64,000 nucleotides of DNA from VBDM01 sp035499735 (GTDB lineage Bacteria > Pseudomonadota > Gammaproteobacteria > Burkholderiales > SG8-39). The DNA lies in the NCBI GenBank assembly GCA_035499735.1, contig DATJYC010000058.1:1-64000 (forward strand), written 5' to 3'. The notes below the pieces were generated by a model, which saw nothing but the letters and a program-made list of their open reading frames with translations, was not told where the DNA came from and ran no database searches. Positions within the stretch are counted from its first letter, which is position 1. Every line of letters begins with the position of its first letter. Shown piece by piece: positions 50,831-60,101 of this stretch. The position numbers were made by a program, and so were the translations under genes.

Positions 50831-50926
50831 GGATGGGGGAAACCGGAGACTCTGCACGCTCTCCTCGTCTTGGAAATCGCCAAGTGGAAGGGCGTCGTCG
50901 AGCGCGCGAAGATCGAGAAGCAGTAG
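50831..50926 (+). pseudogene. C-terminal remnant of a Bug/TctC-type solute-binding protein
   Basis: An open frame of 31 codons ends in EIAKWKGVVERAKIEKQ and a TAG. Its helix pattern (E-I-x-x-W-x-x-V-x-x-A-x-I) is that of the last helix of Bug solute-binding proteins. It begins 16 bp after the tRNA fragment and has no start codon or upstream domain, so the rest of the gene was lost at the island boundary. It would originally have been a neighbour of the amidohydrolase gene. Confidence 0.45.
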
Positions 50927-50930
50927 CGGC

Positions 50931-51794
50931 ATGACGAAGCCGATCCCCGGCCCTGATCCCGGGCCGGTCAAACCGAAGTACGTACCGCCGCCGGGAGCAT
51001 GCGACGCGCACTGCCACATCTTCGGACCTGCTGCGAAGTTCCCGTATGCGCCCTCGCGCCGCTACACTCCTCCAGACGCTCCCAAGGAAAAACTTCGAGC
51101 GCTTCATCAGCATCTCGGCCTGTCGCGGGCGGTGCTGGTGCAGGCAAGCTGCCACGGCGATGACAACCGTGCGATGCTCGATGCGATCGCCTGGTCGGGC
51201 AGCGCGTGGAGGGGTGTCGCGATGGTTGGCGACGACGTCACCGATCGCGAGCTGAAGGCGCTCCACGACGGGGGAGTGCGCGGCGTGCGCTTCAACTTCG
51301 TGCGACACCTGGGAGGGGCACCCGATCCACGTGTTTTCGAGCGCACGCTGGCGATGATCGAGCCCCTGCGCTGGCACGTAGTCCTTCATTTCGACGCGGA
51401 GGATATCGAAACCCATGCTGAGGTCTTCCGCAAGTTGCGCGTGCCGTTCGTAATCGACCACATGGGGCGGGTCGATGCAGCGCACGGCCTCGATCAGAAG
51501 CCGTTCGCCCAGCTCCTCGAGCTCATGAAGAATCCCCTCGCCTGGGTGAAAGTGAGCGGTCCCGAGCGGATTTCCGCCACGGGAAAGCCATTCCGCGACG
51601 CAGTACCGTTCGCCGCAGCGCTCGGCAAGGCCGCGCCCGACCGCGTGTTGTGGGGAACCGACTTTCCGCACCCCAACGTCAAGGCGATGCCGAATGATGG
51701 TGAACTGGTCGACCTGTTCGCGCAGATTTTTGTCGACGAGGCGCTGAGGAAGCGCATCCTCGTCGACAACCCCACGCGCCTCTACTGGGCGTAG
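50931..51794 (+). CDS. amidohydrolase 2 family hydrolase (LigI-like)
   Basis: A 287-residue TIM-barrel hydrolase. The metal-site start DAHCHIFGPAAKFPY (HxH), the HFDAEDIE and DHMGRVDAA segments, and the terminal WGTDFPHPN (catalytic Asp) resemble 2-pyrone-4,6-dicarboxylate lactonase and sulfomuconolactone hydrolases. It probably opens a lactone or hydrolyses an acid in aromatic catabolism; the substrate is unproven. ATG 50931 is preceded only by a remnant gene, so its promoter may have been altered by the islands. Confidence 0.8.
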   Translation: MTKPIPGPDPGPVKPKYVPPPGACDAHCHIFGPAAKFPYAPSRRYTPPDAPKEKLRALHQHLGLSRAVLVQASCHGDDNRAMLDAIAWSGSAWRGVAMVGDDVTDRELKALHDGGVRGVRFNFVRHLGGAPDPRVFERTLAMIEPLRWHVVLHFDAEDIETHAEVFRKLRVPFVIDHMGRVDAAHGLDQKPFAQLLELMKNPLAWVKVSGPERISATGKPFRDAVPFAAALGKAAPDRVLWGTDFPHPNVKAMPNDGELVDLFAQIFVDEALRKRILVDNPTRLYWA

Positions 51795-51954
51795 CCATTT
51801 CCGGAGAAAGCGCCGGGGAAGGCAGGGGTTCCCCCGGCGGGTCGTCGTTGCTTGGACCGGCGATAAATCGGCAGCGAACCAAGAGCGGTACCTAATTCGG
51901 GGAGGTACACTCTGCCGTTCTGTGTCAGTGACTCCTAACATTCCCTCAGTAAAG

Positions 51955-51976
51955 CGCCTGAGCGAGCAGGCTTTTT
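51955..51976 (+). terminator. rho-independent terminator
   Basis: GCCTG, loop AGCGAG, CAGGC, then TTTTT. It lies 160 bp after the amidohydrolase stop and 100 bp before phaC. Confidence 0.6.
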
Positions 51977-52077
51977 CGCCGCCAGGATAAGGGGTGATTT
52001 GGTCCCTTGACTTTGCAGATTGTGCGGCGCAATATCCACCGCGTTTCAAGGGTTTTCAGGGCCTAGAGCGGAAGCCA

Positions 52078-53790
52078 ATGACGCCAGAAACCGCCTCTCC
52101 CGTTGATCAGCTTTCCCAAGCGACCCAAGGCTTCCTTAAGCATTTCATTGATTTCATGGGAGTCGCAGGCGGGTCGGACTTCGCCAAGCCGCTCCTTTCG
52201 GCGGGGGCGAGCGACACGCCGAAGCTGGCGGCGCTTCAGACCCGCTACCTGCAGCAACACGCTGCCCTGGTGCGCAGCACCATGGGCGACGCGGAGGTTC
52301 CGCCCGCGCCTGCACCCGACCATGCCGACCGACGCTTCTCTTCACCCGAATGGCGAAGCGACCCCTGGTTCGACTATCTGCGGCGCAGCTATCTCATCAA
52401 TACGCAGTTCCTCGCCGACTGGGTGGAAGCGCTGAGCGCCGATGTGCACATGAAGGAGCGGCTGCGCTTCATGGCACGCCAGCTCGCCGACGCCATGAGT
52501 CCCGCGAATTTCGCGGCCACCAACCCCGAGGCTCTCAAGCTGGCCCTCGACACGAAGGGCGAGAGCCTCGCGCGGGGCGTGCGCCAGCTCATTGAAGACG
52601 TGCACAAGGGACGCATCTCGACCACGGACGAATCCCGCTTCGAGATCGGCCGGAACGTCGCAGTGACCGAAGGCGCGGTGGTGTTCCAGAACGAACTGAT
52701 GCAGCTCATTCAGTACAAGCCGCTCACGGAGACGGTATTCAAGCGTCCCTTGGTGATGATTCCTCCATGCATCAACAAGTACTACATCATGGACCTTCAG
52801 CCGGAGAATTCGCTGGTGCGCTTCGCCCTGGAGCAGGGCTACAGCGTGTTCATGGTGTCGTGGCGCAACGTCGAGCAGGACCTCGGTCATCTCACCTGGG
52901 ACGAGTACATCGAGAAGGGAGTTCTCAAGGCCCTGGAAGCGGCACGCTCGATCTCGGACGCGAAAAAGGTCAATGCCCTCGGGTTCTGCGTCGGCGGCAC
53001 GCTGTTGGGGGTTGCGCTGGCGGTCGCGGCCTCGAGGGGGGAGAACCGCGTGGAGAGCGCAACCTTTCTTGCCTCCATGCTCGACTTTTCGGACACCGGC
53101 GAGATCGGCCTGTTCGTCGACGCACCTAGCGTGGCGTTTCGCGATGCGACAATAGGGAAAGGCGGCCTCATGCCGGGGCGTGATCTCGCCCTCGTGTTCT
53201 CCGCGCTCCGCGCCAACGACCTCGTCTGGCCCTACGTCGTCAACAACTACCTGAAGGGAAGAGCGCCCGACGCTTTCGACCTGCTGTATTGGAACGCCGA
53301 CTCAACCAACCTTCCAGGGCCGATGTACTGCTGGTATGTACGCAATACCTATCTGGAGAACAATCTTCGCGAACCGGCCAAGACCAAGGTGCTCGAGGAG
53401 CCGGTGGATTTCGGCAAGATCGCCGTCCCGGCCTATGTCCTGGCGACCCGCGAGGATCACATCGTGCCTTGGCGCACCGCATTCCGAACCACGGAATTGC
53501 TCGGCGGCGACACGCGCTTCGTGCTCGGCGCGAGCGGCCATATCGCCGGCGTCATCAATCCAGCATCCCGCAACAGGCGCAGCTATTGGATCGGTAGCAA
53601 AAACGGCCGAGACGCCGACACCTGGCTGGAGGCCGCCGTGGAGAAACCCGGAAGTTGGTGGAAGGACTGGAGCGCCTGGCTCGAAACCCACGGTGGCGGC
53701 CGGGTGAAGGCGCGGGCGCGCCTCGGTAACGCAGAGTTCAAGGCCGGGGAACGCGCCCCGGGCAGCTACGTAAGACACCGGAGCGCGTGA
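52078..53790 (+). CDS. phaC: class I polyhydroxyalkanoate synthase
   Basis: A 570-residue PHA synthase. The lipase-like box GFCVGGTLL (nucleophilic Cys near residue 303), the catalytic Asp in LATREDHIVPW and the His in GASGHIAGVINP are all present, with the PhaC N-terminal domain (WFDYLRRSYLINTQFLADWV). It polymerises 3-hydroxyacyl-CoA into storage granules. The ATG at 52078 is preceded by AGCGGAAG. It heads the phaC-phaB-phaB-phaR cluster; a phaA thiolase gene is not present here. Confidence 0.95.
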   Translation: MTPETASPVDQLSQATQGFLKHFIDFMGVAGGSDFAKPLLSAGASDTPKLAALQTRYLQQHAALVRSTMGDAEVPPAPAPDHADRRFSSPEWRSDPWFDYLRRSYLINTQFLADWVEALSADVHMKERLRFMARQLADAMSPANFAATNPEALKLALDTKGESLARGVRQLIEDVHKGRISTTDESRFEIGRNVAVTEGAVVFQNELMQLIQYKPLTETVFKRPLVMIPPCINKYYIMDLQPENSLVRFALEQGYSVFMVSWRNVEQDLGHLTWDEYIEKGVLKALEAARSISDAKKVNALGFCVGGTLLGVALAVAASRGENRVESATFLASMLDFSDTGEIGLFVDAPSVAFRDATIGKGGLMPGRDLALVFSALRANDLVWPYVVNNYLKGRAPDAFDLLYWNADSTNLPGPMYCWYVRNTYLENNLREPAKTKVLEEPVDFGKIAVPAYVLATREDHIVPWRTAFRTTELLGGDTRFVLGASGHIAGVINPASRNRRSYWIGSKNGRDADTWLEAAVEKPGSWWKDWSAWLETHGGGRVKARARLGNAEFKAGERAPGSYVRHRSA

Positions 53791-53834
53791 GCTTCCCTCC
53801 GGACCGAAAGGAAACTTCGAGAGGGGTTGAACTG

Positions 53835-54647
53835 ATGACAACAGCAACAGCGACGAAGCGCGGCGTGCAGGTCACCGCGGCACCGATGGAGCATTCCCTG
53901 AAAGCGCTCAAGCCGCGCATCGCGTTCGTCAGCGGTGGCATGGGCGGAATTGGCACTGCTGTTTGCCGGCGTTTGGCGCGAAACGGCGTCAAAGTCGTGG
54001 CGGGCTGCCTTCCCGGTTACGAGAGTAAGAACGCCTGGCTCGCCCAGATGCACGCCGAGGGTCTGCCCGTCCACTCGGCAGAGGGCAACGTCGATGACTA
54101 CGCGTCTTGCGCCGAGATGTTCTACCAGATCAGCTCGGTGATCGGACCCGTGGACATCCTGGTCAACAACGCGGGCATTACCCGCGACGGAGTGTTCAAG
54201 CGCATGTCTCCTGGAGACTGGTATGCCGTGATAAACACCAACCTGAACAGCGTATTCAACGTAACCCGACAGGTGATCGAGGGCATGGTGGAGCGCGGCT
54301 GGGGCCGCGTCGTGAATATTTCCTCCGTGAACGCGCTCAAGGGCCAGTTCGGACAGACCAACTATTCGGCAGCCAAGGCGGGCATGCACGGGTTCTCGAA
54401 AGCGCTCGCTCAGGAAGTGGTCAAGAAGGGCGTGACCGTGAATACCATTTCGCCCGGCTATGTCCAGACGGACATGGTCAAGGCAATCAAGCCCGACATT
54501 CTCGAGTCGATCATCCAGCAGATCCCGATGGGACGCCTCGCGCAACCGGAGGAGATCGCCGGCCTGGTCGCCTACCTGGCCTCCGATGATGCAGGGTATA
54601 TCACCGGGGCGAACATCTCGATCAACGGCGGGCTCCACATGACCTAG
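53835..54647 (+). CDS. phaB: acetoacetyl-CoA reductase-like SDR, first copy
   Basis: A 270-residue short-chain dehydrogenase with GGMGGIGTAV, NNAGITRDG and the catalytic SSVN...YSAAKAG. It reduces acetoacetyl-CoA to (R)-3-hydroxybutyryl-CoA. A ~28-residue Ala/Thr-rich N-terminal extension, absent from the second copy, precedes the Rossmann fold. It lies 44 bp after phaC. Assignment to PhaB rather than FabG follows from the context. Confidence 0.88.
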   Translation: MTTATATKRGVQVTAAPMEHSLKALKPRIAFVSGGMGGIGTAVCRRLARNGVKVVAGCLPGYESKNAWLAQMHAEGLPVHSAEGNVDDYASCAEMFYQISSVIGPVDILVNNAGITRDGVFKRMSPGDWYAVINTNLNSVFNVTRQVIEGMVERGWGRVVNISSVNALKGQFGQTNYSAAKAGMHGFSKALAQEVVKKGVTVNTISPGYVQTDMVKAIKPDILESIIQQIPMGRLAQPEEIAGLVAYLASDDAGYITGANISINGGLHMT

Positions 54648-54715
54648 AGCGGCCGGAGCGGTTCGCCTCGGAATTGATGCCATAATCAAACCATCGAGGC
54701 GAGCGAGGAGGGATC

Positions 54716-55459
54716 ATGACCAAGCGGCTGGCATTGATCACCGGCGGGATGGGGGGGCTAGGCGAGACCATCAGCACCAAGATGGCGGATGCGGGATACC
54801 AAGTTGCAGTCACGTATTCCCCCTCGAACAAGAGCGCGAATGAATGGCGGGCCGCGATGAAATCCCGGGGCCACGATTTTCATACGTTCGCTTGCGACGT
54901 TGCCGATTTCGAATCGTCGAGGATGTGCGTCGAGAAGGTCGTCGCCGATCTGGGGCCGGTGGACATCCTGATCAACAACGCCGGCATCACGCGCGACATG
55001 ACCTTCAAGAAGATGACCAAGGCGGACTGGGACGTGGTGCTTCGCACCAATCTCGACTCGGTATTCAACATGAGCAAGCAGGTCTGCGATGCCATGGTCG
55101 AGCGCGGCTGGGGCCGTATCATCAACGTGTCCTCGGTGAACGGATCCAAGGGCGCCTTCGGCCAGACCAACTACGCCGCCGCGAAGGCGGGGATGCACGG
55201 CTTCACCAAGTCGCTCGCTCTCGAGGTCGCGAGGAAAGGCGTGACCGTCAACACGATCTCGCCGGGCTATATCGGAACGAAGATGGTGACGGCGATTCCC
55301 AAGGAAATTCTGGACTCGAAAATCATCCCTCAGATCCCGATCGGTCGCCTCGGTAAGCCTGAAGAAGTCGCGGGATTGATCATTTACCTGTGCTCCGAGG
55401 AAGCCGCGTTCGTGAACGGCGCGAACATCGCGATCAATGGCGGTCAGCACATGGCCTAA
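54716..55459 (+). CDS. phaB: acetoacetyl-CoA reductase, second copy
   Basis: A 247-residue SDR with GGMGGLGETI, NNAGITRDMTFKKM and SSVNGSKGAFGQTNYAAAKAG. The length and sequence are typical of PhaB. It is a clear paralogue of the preceding gene, so two reductases are available. Strong ribosome site GAGGAGGGATC. Confidence 0.92.
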   Translation: MTKRLALITGGMGGLGETISTKMADAGYQVAVTYSPSNKSANEWRAAMKSRGHDFHTFACDVADFESSRMCVEKVVADLGPVDILINNAGITRDMTFKKMTKADWDVVLRTNLDSVFNMSKQVCDAMVERGWGRIINVSSVNGSKGAFGQTNYAAAKAGMHGFTKSLALEVARKGVTVNTISPGYIGTKMVTAIPKEILDSKIIPQIPIGRLGKPEEVAGLIIYLCSEEAAFVNGANIAINGGQHMA

Positions 55460-55514
55460 GGTGTATCATGTCGCGCTGCAGCAGCCGCTTACCGCAAACC
55501 AGGCAAGGGTCTCC

Positions 55515-56132
55515 ATGTCTGAGTCTACACGACTGATAAAGAAGTACCCCAACCGCCGGCTCTACGACACGAAGACGAGCGCCTACATCACGCTCGTCGA
55601 CGTAAAGAAGCTTGTCGTCGAGGGCGAGGAATTTCAGGTCGTGGACGCCAAGACCGGAGAGGACCTGACTCGGTCCATCCTGCTGCAGATCATCCTCGAA
55701 GAGGAGGCCGCCGGAGCGCCGATGTTTTCCTCGGACGTGCTGACCCAGTTCATACGTTCCTACGGCAACGCGATGCAGGGCATGCTCGGCTCCTACCTGG
55801 AGCGCAACATGCAGCTGTTTGCCGAGATGCAGAAAAGCCTGCGCGAACAGTCGCAAAGGCTCTACGGCGACCCCGCCAAGTTCAACGAAGACCTGTGGAA
55901 GCAGTTCATGAGCTTTCAGGGACCGGCAATGCAGAACCTCGTCTCGGCTTACATCGACCAGAGCCGCAATGTGTTCATGCAGATGCAGGAACAGCTCCAG
56001 AACCAGACCCGCACGATGTTCTCTGGATTGACGTTTCCCGGATTCTCCGGGATGCCTGGATTCGCCGCGCAGCCGGGCGCGGCGCAGCCTGCGGGCGACA
56101 AGAATCCGTCGGGCGAGGAAGACAAAAGCTGA
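55515..56132 (+). CDS. phaR: polyhydroxyalkanoate synthesis repressor PhaR
   Basis: A 205-residue regulator. The N-terminal DNA-binding domain (RLIKKYPNRRLYDTKTSAYITLVDVKKLV) and the PHB-accumulation domain (MFSSDVLTQFIRSYGNAMQGMLGSYLERNMQLF) are both present, with a Gln/Met-rich, Pro/Ala-rich tail. PhaR binds nascent PHA granules and represses phasin genes. The stop overlaps the proposed rimO start. Confidence 0.95.
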   Translation: MSESTRLIKKYPNRRLYDTKTSAYITLVDVKKLVVEGEEFQVVDAKTGEDLTRSILLQIILEEEAAGAPMFSSDVLTQFIRSYGNAMQGMLGSYLERNMQLFAEMQKSLREQSQRLYGDPAKFNEDLWKQFMSFQGPAMQNLVSAYIDQSRNVFMQMQEQLQNQTRTMFSGLTFPGFSGMPGFAAQPGAAQPAGDKNPSGEEDKS

Positions 56133-57460
56133 TCTCGCGCAGGCGCACTGCAGCGGAGCCGAAGGTCGGCTTCGTATCGTTGGGCTGCCCAAAGGCCCTG
56201 GTCGACTCCGAGGGCATCCTGACCCGCTTGCGGGCGGAGGGTTACGGGATCTCGCCCTCGTACGACGGTGCAGACCTCGTCGTGGTGAATACCTGCGGCT
56301 TCATCGAGTCCGCGGTGAAGGAGTCGCTCGACGCGATAGGCGAGGCGCTCACCGCGAATGGCCGCGTGATCGTCACCGGCTGCCTGGGGGCGAAGGGCGA
56401 CGTCGTGCGCAGGGCGCACCCCAAGGTCCTCGCGGTGACCGGCCCCCACGCCGCTGAAGAGGTCATGGCCGCGGTTCACGAGTACCTGCCCAAGCCCCAC
56501 GACCCCTTCGTGGACCTCGTCCCACCGCAGGGGATAAGGCTCACGCCGAGGCACTACGCCTACCTGAAGATTTCCGAGGGCTGCAATCACCGCTGTACTT
56601 TCTGCATCATTCCGTCGCTCCGCGGCGATCTCGTCAGCCGGCCGATAGGGGATGTGATGCAGGAGGCCGAGAATCTGGTCAGGGCCGGCGTCAAGGAGCT
56701 CCTCGTGATCTCGCAGGACACGAGCGCGTATGGCGTCGACCTCAAGTATCGCACGGGGTTCTGGGGCGGCAGGCCGCTCAGGACCCGCATGAGCGATCTC
56801 GCCGCAGCGCTTGGGCGGCTGGGCGTATGGGTGCGGCTGCATTACGTGTATCCCTACCCCCATGTGGACGAGGTGATCCCGCTCATGGCCGATCGCCGCA
56901 TCCTTCCCTATATCGACGTGCCTTTTCAGCACGCCAGCCGGCGCATCCTCAGGCTCATGAGGCGTCCCGCGAGCGGAGAGGACAACCTGGCGCGCATCCG
57001 GGCCTGGCGCAAGGTCTGCCCGGACATCACCATCCGCAGCACTTTCATCGCGGGCTTCCCGGGAGAGACCGAGAGCGAGTTCCAGGAGCTGCTCGACTTC
57101 CTCGAGGAAGCCGAGCTCGACCGCGTCGGCTGCTTCGGCTATTCGCCCGTGGAGGGGGCCAGGGCGAACGAGCTCGATGGCGCGCTCGATGCAGGAACGC
57201 GCGAGGAGCGGCGCGCCCGGTTGATGCAGCTGCAGGAGAAGATCAGCGCGCGGCGGCTGAGGCGCAAGGTCGGCCGGGTTCTGGAGGTGCTCGTCGACCG
57301 CCGTGCGCCGGGAGGAGCCGTGACGCGCTCGGCGGCCGACGCGCCCGAAATCGACGGCGTGGTGCACGTCCAGGGACCGGGCGAGTTCGCCCCAGGCGAT
57401 CGCCTGCGCGTGAAGGTGGTGAAATCGGACGCCCACGACCTCTGGGCGAAGGTCCAGTAG
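56129..57460 (+). CDS. rimO: ribosomal protein S12 methylthiotransferase RimO (probable CTG start)
   Basis: A 443-residue radical-SAM enzyme adding a methylthio group to Asp of ribosomal protein S12. It has an N-terminal UPF0004 domain (KVGFVSLGCPKALVDSEGI, NTCGFI, TGCLGAK), a radical-SAM cluster (CNHRCTFCIIP) and a C-terminal TRAM domain. There is no ATG, GTG or TTG before the first strand in frame; CTG at 56129 overlaps the phaR stop (CTGA) and has GAGGAA upstream, so it is the best start. Confidence 0.9.
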   Translation: MISRRRTAAEPKVGFVSLGCPKALVDSEGILTRLRAEGYGISPSYDGADLVVVNTCGFIESAVKESLDAIGEALTANGRVIVTGCLGAKGDVVRRAHPKVLAVTGPHAAEEVMAAVHEYLPKPHDPFVDLVPPQGIRLTPRHYAYLKISEGCNHRCTFCIIPSLRGDLVSRPIGDVMQEAENLVRAGVKELLVISQDTSAYGVDLKYRTGFWGGRPLRTRMSDLAAALGRLGVWVRLHYVYPYPHVDEVIPLMADRRILPYIDVPFQHASRRILRLMRRPASGEDNLARIRAWRKVCPDITIRSTFIAGFPGETESEFQELLDFLEEAELDRVGCFGYSPVEGARANELDGALDAGTREERRARLMQLQEKISARRLRRKVGRVLEVLVDRRAPGGAVTRSAADAPEIDGVVHVQGPGEFAPGDRLRVKVVKSDAHDLWAKVQ

Positions 57461-58353
57461 TGTCGCGCCGCCCGAGGATCGGATTCGCCCTCGGCGCGGG
57501 TTCCGCGCGCGGCTGGGCTCACATCGGCGTGCTGCGCGCCCTGGCCGAAGCGGGGATCAAGCCCGACATCATCGCTGGATGCTCGGTGGGCGCATTCGTC
57601 GGCGCCGCGTTCGCGGCGGGCCGGCTTGATCAGCTCGAGGCGTGGGCGCTTGCGCTCGACTGGAAGCGAATACTCAAGCTGATGGACTTCGGCCTGCGAG
57701 GCGGACTGATCAAGGGCGAGCGCATCAACGAAATCTTTCACGAGCAGTTCGTCGAGTGCGACTTCTCGGACATGCCGATACAGTTTGCCGCGGTTGCGAC
57801 CGACCTGCATTCCGGACAGGAAGTCTGGCTGCGGGCCGGAAAGGTGTCGTCTGCGATCGGCGCATCGATCGCGGTGCCCGGCCTGTTCCGGCCCGTGCAG
57901 CACGAGGAACGCTTCCTGGTCGATGGCAGTGTCGTCAATCCGATCCCGGTCTCACTGTGCCGGGCGATGGGGGCGGATATCGTGCTGGCCGTCGATCTGG
58001 GATCGGACCTGGTGGGGCGCTTCGCCAGAGACGACGAGGCGGAACCGGCGAAATCGGGACGGCCGAGCTTCCTCGGCCGGGTGCTTCCCCGCTACAACCC
58101 GACGAGCGAGCGGCAAACCGAACCCGAGATTGCGCCGCCGACGCTGCTCGAAACGCTGATGGGCTCGATCAACATCATGCAATTACGGATCGCGCGCAGC
58201 CGCCTTGCGGGCGAGCCGCCCGACATGCTCCTCACGCCGAGACTCGGCCACCTCGGCCTGCTCGACTATCACCGCGCCGAAGTAGCGATTGCGGAAGGGC
58301 GTGACGAGGTCGTCCGCATGTTGCCTGCGATCCGCAACGCGATTCCCGCCTAG
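57460..58353 (+). CDS. patatin-like phospholipase, RssA-type (chromosomal copy)
   Basis: A 297-residue protein with GAGSARGWAHIGVLRAL, the nucleophile elbow GCSVGAFVG (Ser near residue 43) and Asp in VDGSVVNPIP. The C-terminal INIMQLRIARSRLAGEPPDM matches the island copy. GTG overlaps the rimO stop by one base, so the two are translationally coupled. The natural lipid substrate is unknown. It is convergent with the MarC gene. Confidence 0.88.
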   Translation: MSRRPRIGFALGAGSARGWAHIGVLRALAEAGIKPDIIAGCSVGAFVGAAFAAGRLDQLEAWALALDWKRILKLMDFGLRGGLIKGERINEIFHEQFVECDFSDMPIQFAAVATDLHSGQEVWLRAGKVSSAIGASIAVPGLFRPVQHEERFLVDGSVVNPIPVSLCRAMGADIVLAVDLGSDLVGRFARDDEAEPAKSGRPSFLGRVLPRYNPTSERQTEPEIAPPTLLETLMGSINIMQLRIARSRLAGEPPDMLLTPRLGHLGLLDYHRAEVAIAEGRDEVVRMLPAIRNAIPA

Positions 58354-58369
58354 CTCCGCCAGCCCGCGC

Positions 58370-58972
58370 TCAGCCCCGCAGGTGGCGCACGAATCCCTCG
58401 ACGCCGCGCAGCAGCATCTCCACCGCGATAGCGGTCAGCAGGAGACCCATCAGGCGCTCGAAGGCGGCGATCGCCCTATCGCCGACCCAGCGGCTGATCC
58501 GCTCGGAGAGGAGCAGCGTAGCGAGCGATACCGCCATGGCGACCGCGATCGCGGCGAGCCATTCGGCCATCCGCTGCGGCGCCCGCGACACGAGCAGGAT
58601 GACGGTCGCGATGGCCGCGGGGCCGGCGATCGAGGGGATCGCGAGAGGCACGATCATCGGTTCGCCCGAAGGCGAATCCCCGAAGATGCCCTCCGGCCCG
58701 CGGAAGATCATGCGCACGGCGACCAGGAACAGGATCACCCCGCCTGCGAGCGCGAGCGACTGGTCCGACAATCCGAACAGCTCAAGCAGCCAGCTTCCGG
58801 ACAGCGCGAAGGCCACCAGCACGGTGAATGCGATAGCGCACTCGCGCAATATCACGCGCACTCGGCGCTCCGGGGCGACCGGGCGGAGCAACGTGACGAA
58901 AAGCGGGATGTTGCCGATCGGATCGGTGACCAGCAGCAGGATGACGACCGCGGAGGCGAAGGAGGTTTCCAT
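58370..58972 (-). CDS. MarC family membrane protein
   Basis: A 200-residue protein with six helices: VVILLLVTDPIGNIPLFVTLL at the start, LALAGGVILFLVAVRMIF and the conserved PLAIPSIAGPAAIATVILLV in the middle, and FERLMGLLLTAIAVEMLL at the end. MarC was once linked to multiple antibiotic resistance, but its role is unresolved. It lies 7 bp after the DMT transporter gene, so the two are co-transcribed. Confidence 0.88.
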   Translation of the reverse strand: METSFASAVVILLLVTDPIGNIPLFVTLLRPVAPERRVRVILRECAIAFTVLVAFALSGSWLLELFGLSDQSLALAGGVILFLVAVRMIFRGPEGIFGDSPSGEPMIVPLAIPSIAGPAAIATVILLVSRAPQRMAEWLAAIAVAMAVSLATLLLSERISRWVGDRAIAAFERLMGLLLTAIAVEMLLRGVEGFVRHLRG

Positions 58973-58979
58973 TGCGGCT

Positions 58980-59840
58980 TCAGCCGAGCGCGAGGGCGAC
59001 TACCCCCAGCGCCATCGCCGCGGCCGCGGCGACGCGCCGCGGCGCGTCGCCTTCCTGCAGCCAGCGGACGCCCATGAGCGCGGCGATCAGGATGCTGATC
59101 TCGCGGGCGGGGGCAACGTAGCTGACCGGAGTAAACACCATTGCGCTGAGCACGAGAATATATGAAAGAGGGCACAGCAGGGCGACGAGGATCACCGCCT
59201 CTCTCTTGTTCCTCCACGCGGCGCCGACCTCGGCGCGGCGGCGCAGGGCGAGCGGGGCCATCACGAGGACGCGCCCAAGATTGGCGCCCCAGTCCTGGAG
59301 TATCGGTGGAATCAGGGCCGCGCTCACCGCCTGTTTGTCGACCACGGTATACGAGGCGATCATGCATCCGGTGAGCAGCGCGAAGGCGATCCCGCGCGCG
59401 GCACCGGCTTCGCGAAGCTTCGCCGGGCTCGCGGCCAGGAAGAACGCTCCTCCAACGACCAGTGCAGCGCCGCACAAGGCGACCGGCCCCGGGCGCTCGC
59501 CGAGGAAGGCGATGGCGACGAGCACGGTGAGGAAGGGGCCCGTCGCGCGGGCCAAGGGGTAGACGACCGAAAGGTCGCCGTAGCGGTACCCGCGATCGAG
59601 CAGCAGATAGTAGCCCGTGTGCAAAATGGCGCTCGCGAGGAGATAGGCGAGCGCCTCGGCGCTGAACTGGAAATGCTGAAGGACGACCACGCCCGCTGCG
59701 AGTGGCGCGTAGAGAAGCGAGGAGAGGAGGGCGAACGCCCACACGAAGCCGACCCCGCCGCCGCTTTTCTTCAGGACGTAGTTCCAGCTCGCGTGGATCA
59801 GCGCCGCGGCGAGCACCAGGGAGATCGCGAGACCGGTCAT
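58980..59840 (-). CDS. DMT superfamily (EamA-type) transporter
   Basis: A 286-residue protein with about ten helices in two EamA repeats; the first begins LVLAAALIHASWNYVLKK and the second ALLTGCMIASYTVVDKQAV. The substrate is unknown; relatives export amino acids or metabolites. The ATG at 59840 is preceded by GGAGGCG. Confidence 0.85.
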   Translation of the reverse strand: MTGLAISLVLAAALIHASWNYVLKKSGGGVGFVWAFALLSSLLYAPLAAGVVVLQHFQFSAEALAYLLASAILHTGYYLLLDRGYRYGDLSVVYPLARATGPFLTVLVAIAFLGERPGPVALCGAALVVGGAFFLAASPAKLREAGAARGIAFALLTGCMIASYTVVDKQAVSAALIPPILQDWGANLGRVLVMAPLALRRRAEVGAAWRNKREAVILVALLCPLSYILVLSAMVFTPVSYVAPAREISILIAALMGVRWLQEGDAPRRVAAAAAMALGVVALALG

Positions 59841-60054
59841 GACGCCTCCAGAGCGGATGGATGGGACGAAACAGCCCGTCCCAACCTATCCCCTCTAGAG
59901 TTTTGTTCTTCGGGTGCATGCCAGCGGGATTCCCGCGGCTTTGCGTAGCGCTCGGACCGGACCCGCAGCACCGCCGCGGCGGAACCCTAGCTACCCGTCG
60001 GTTGAGTATCGCGAATGTATGACGGCGCGTCGCAGCGCGTCAACTGGCCCGGCG

Positions 60055-60081
60055 AAAAAAAGAGCGGGCCGGAGCCCGCTC
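60055..60081 (-). terminator. rho-independent terminator of the glycine-zipper gene
   Basis: On the - strand GAGCGGGC, a 4-nt loop, GCCCGCTC, then seven T residues. It is located 21 bp after the stop of the 60102-60737 gene. Confidence 0.85.
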
Positions 60082-60101
60082 GAGACACTTCACGGTCGAT
60101 T

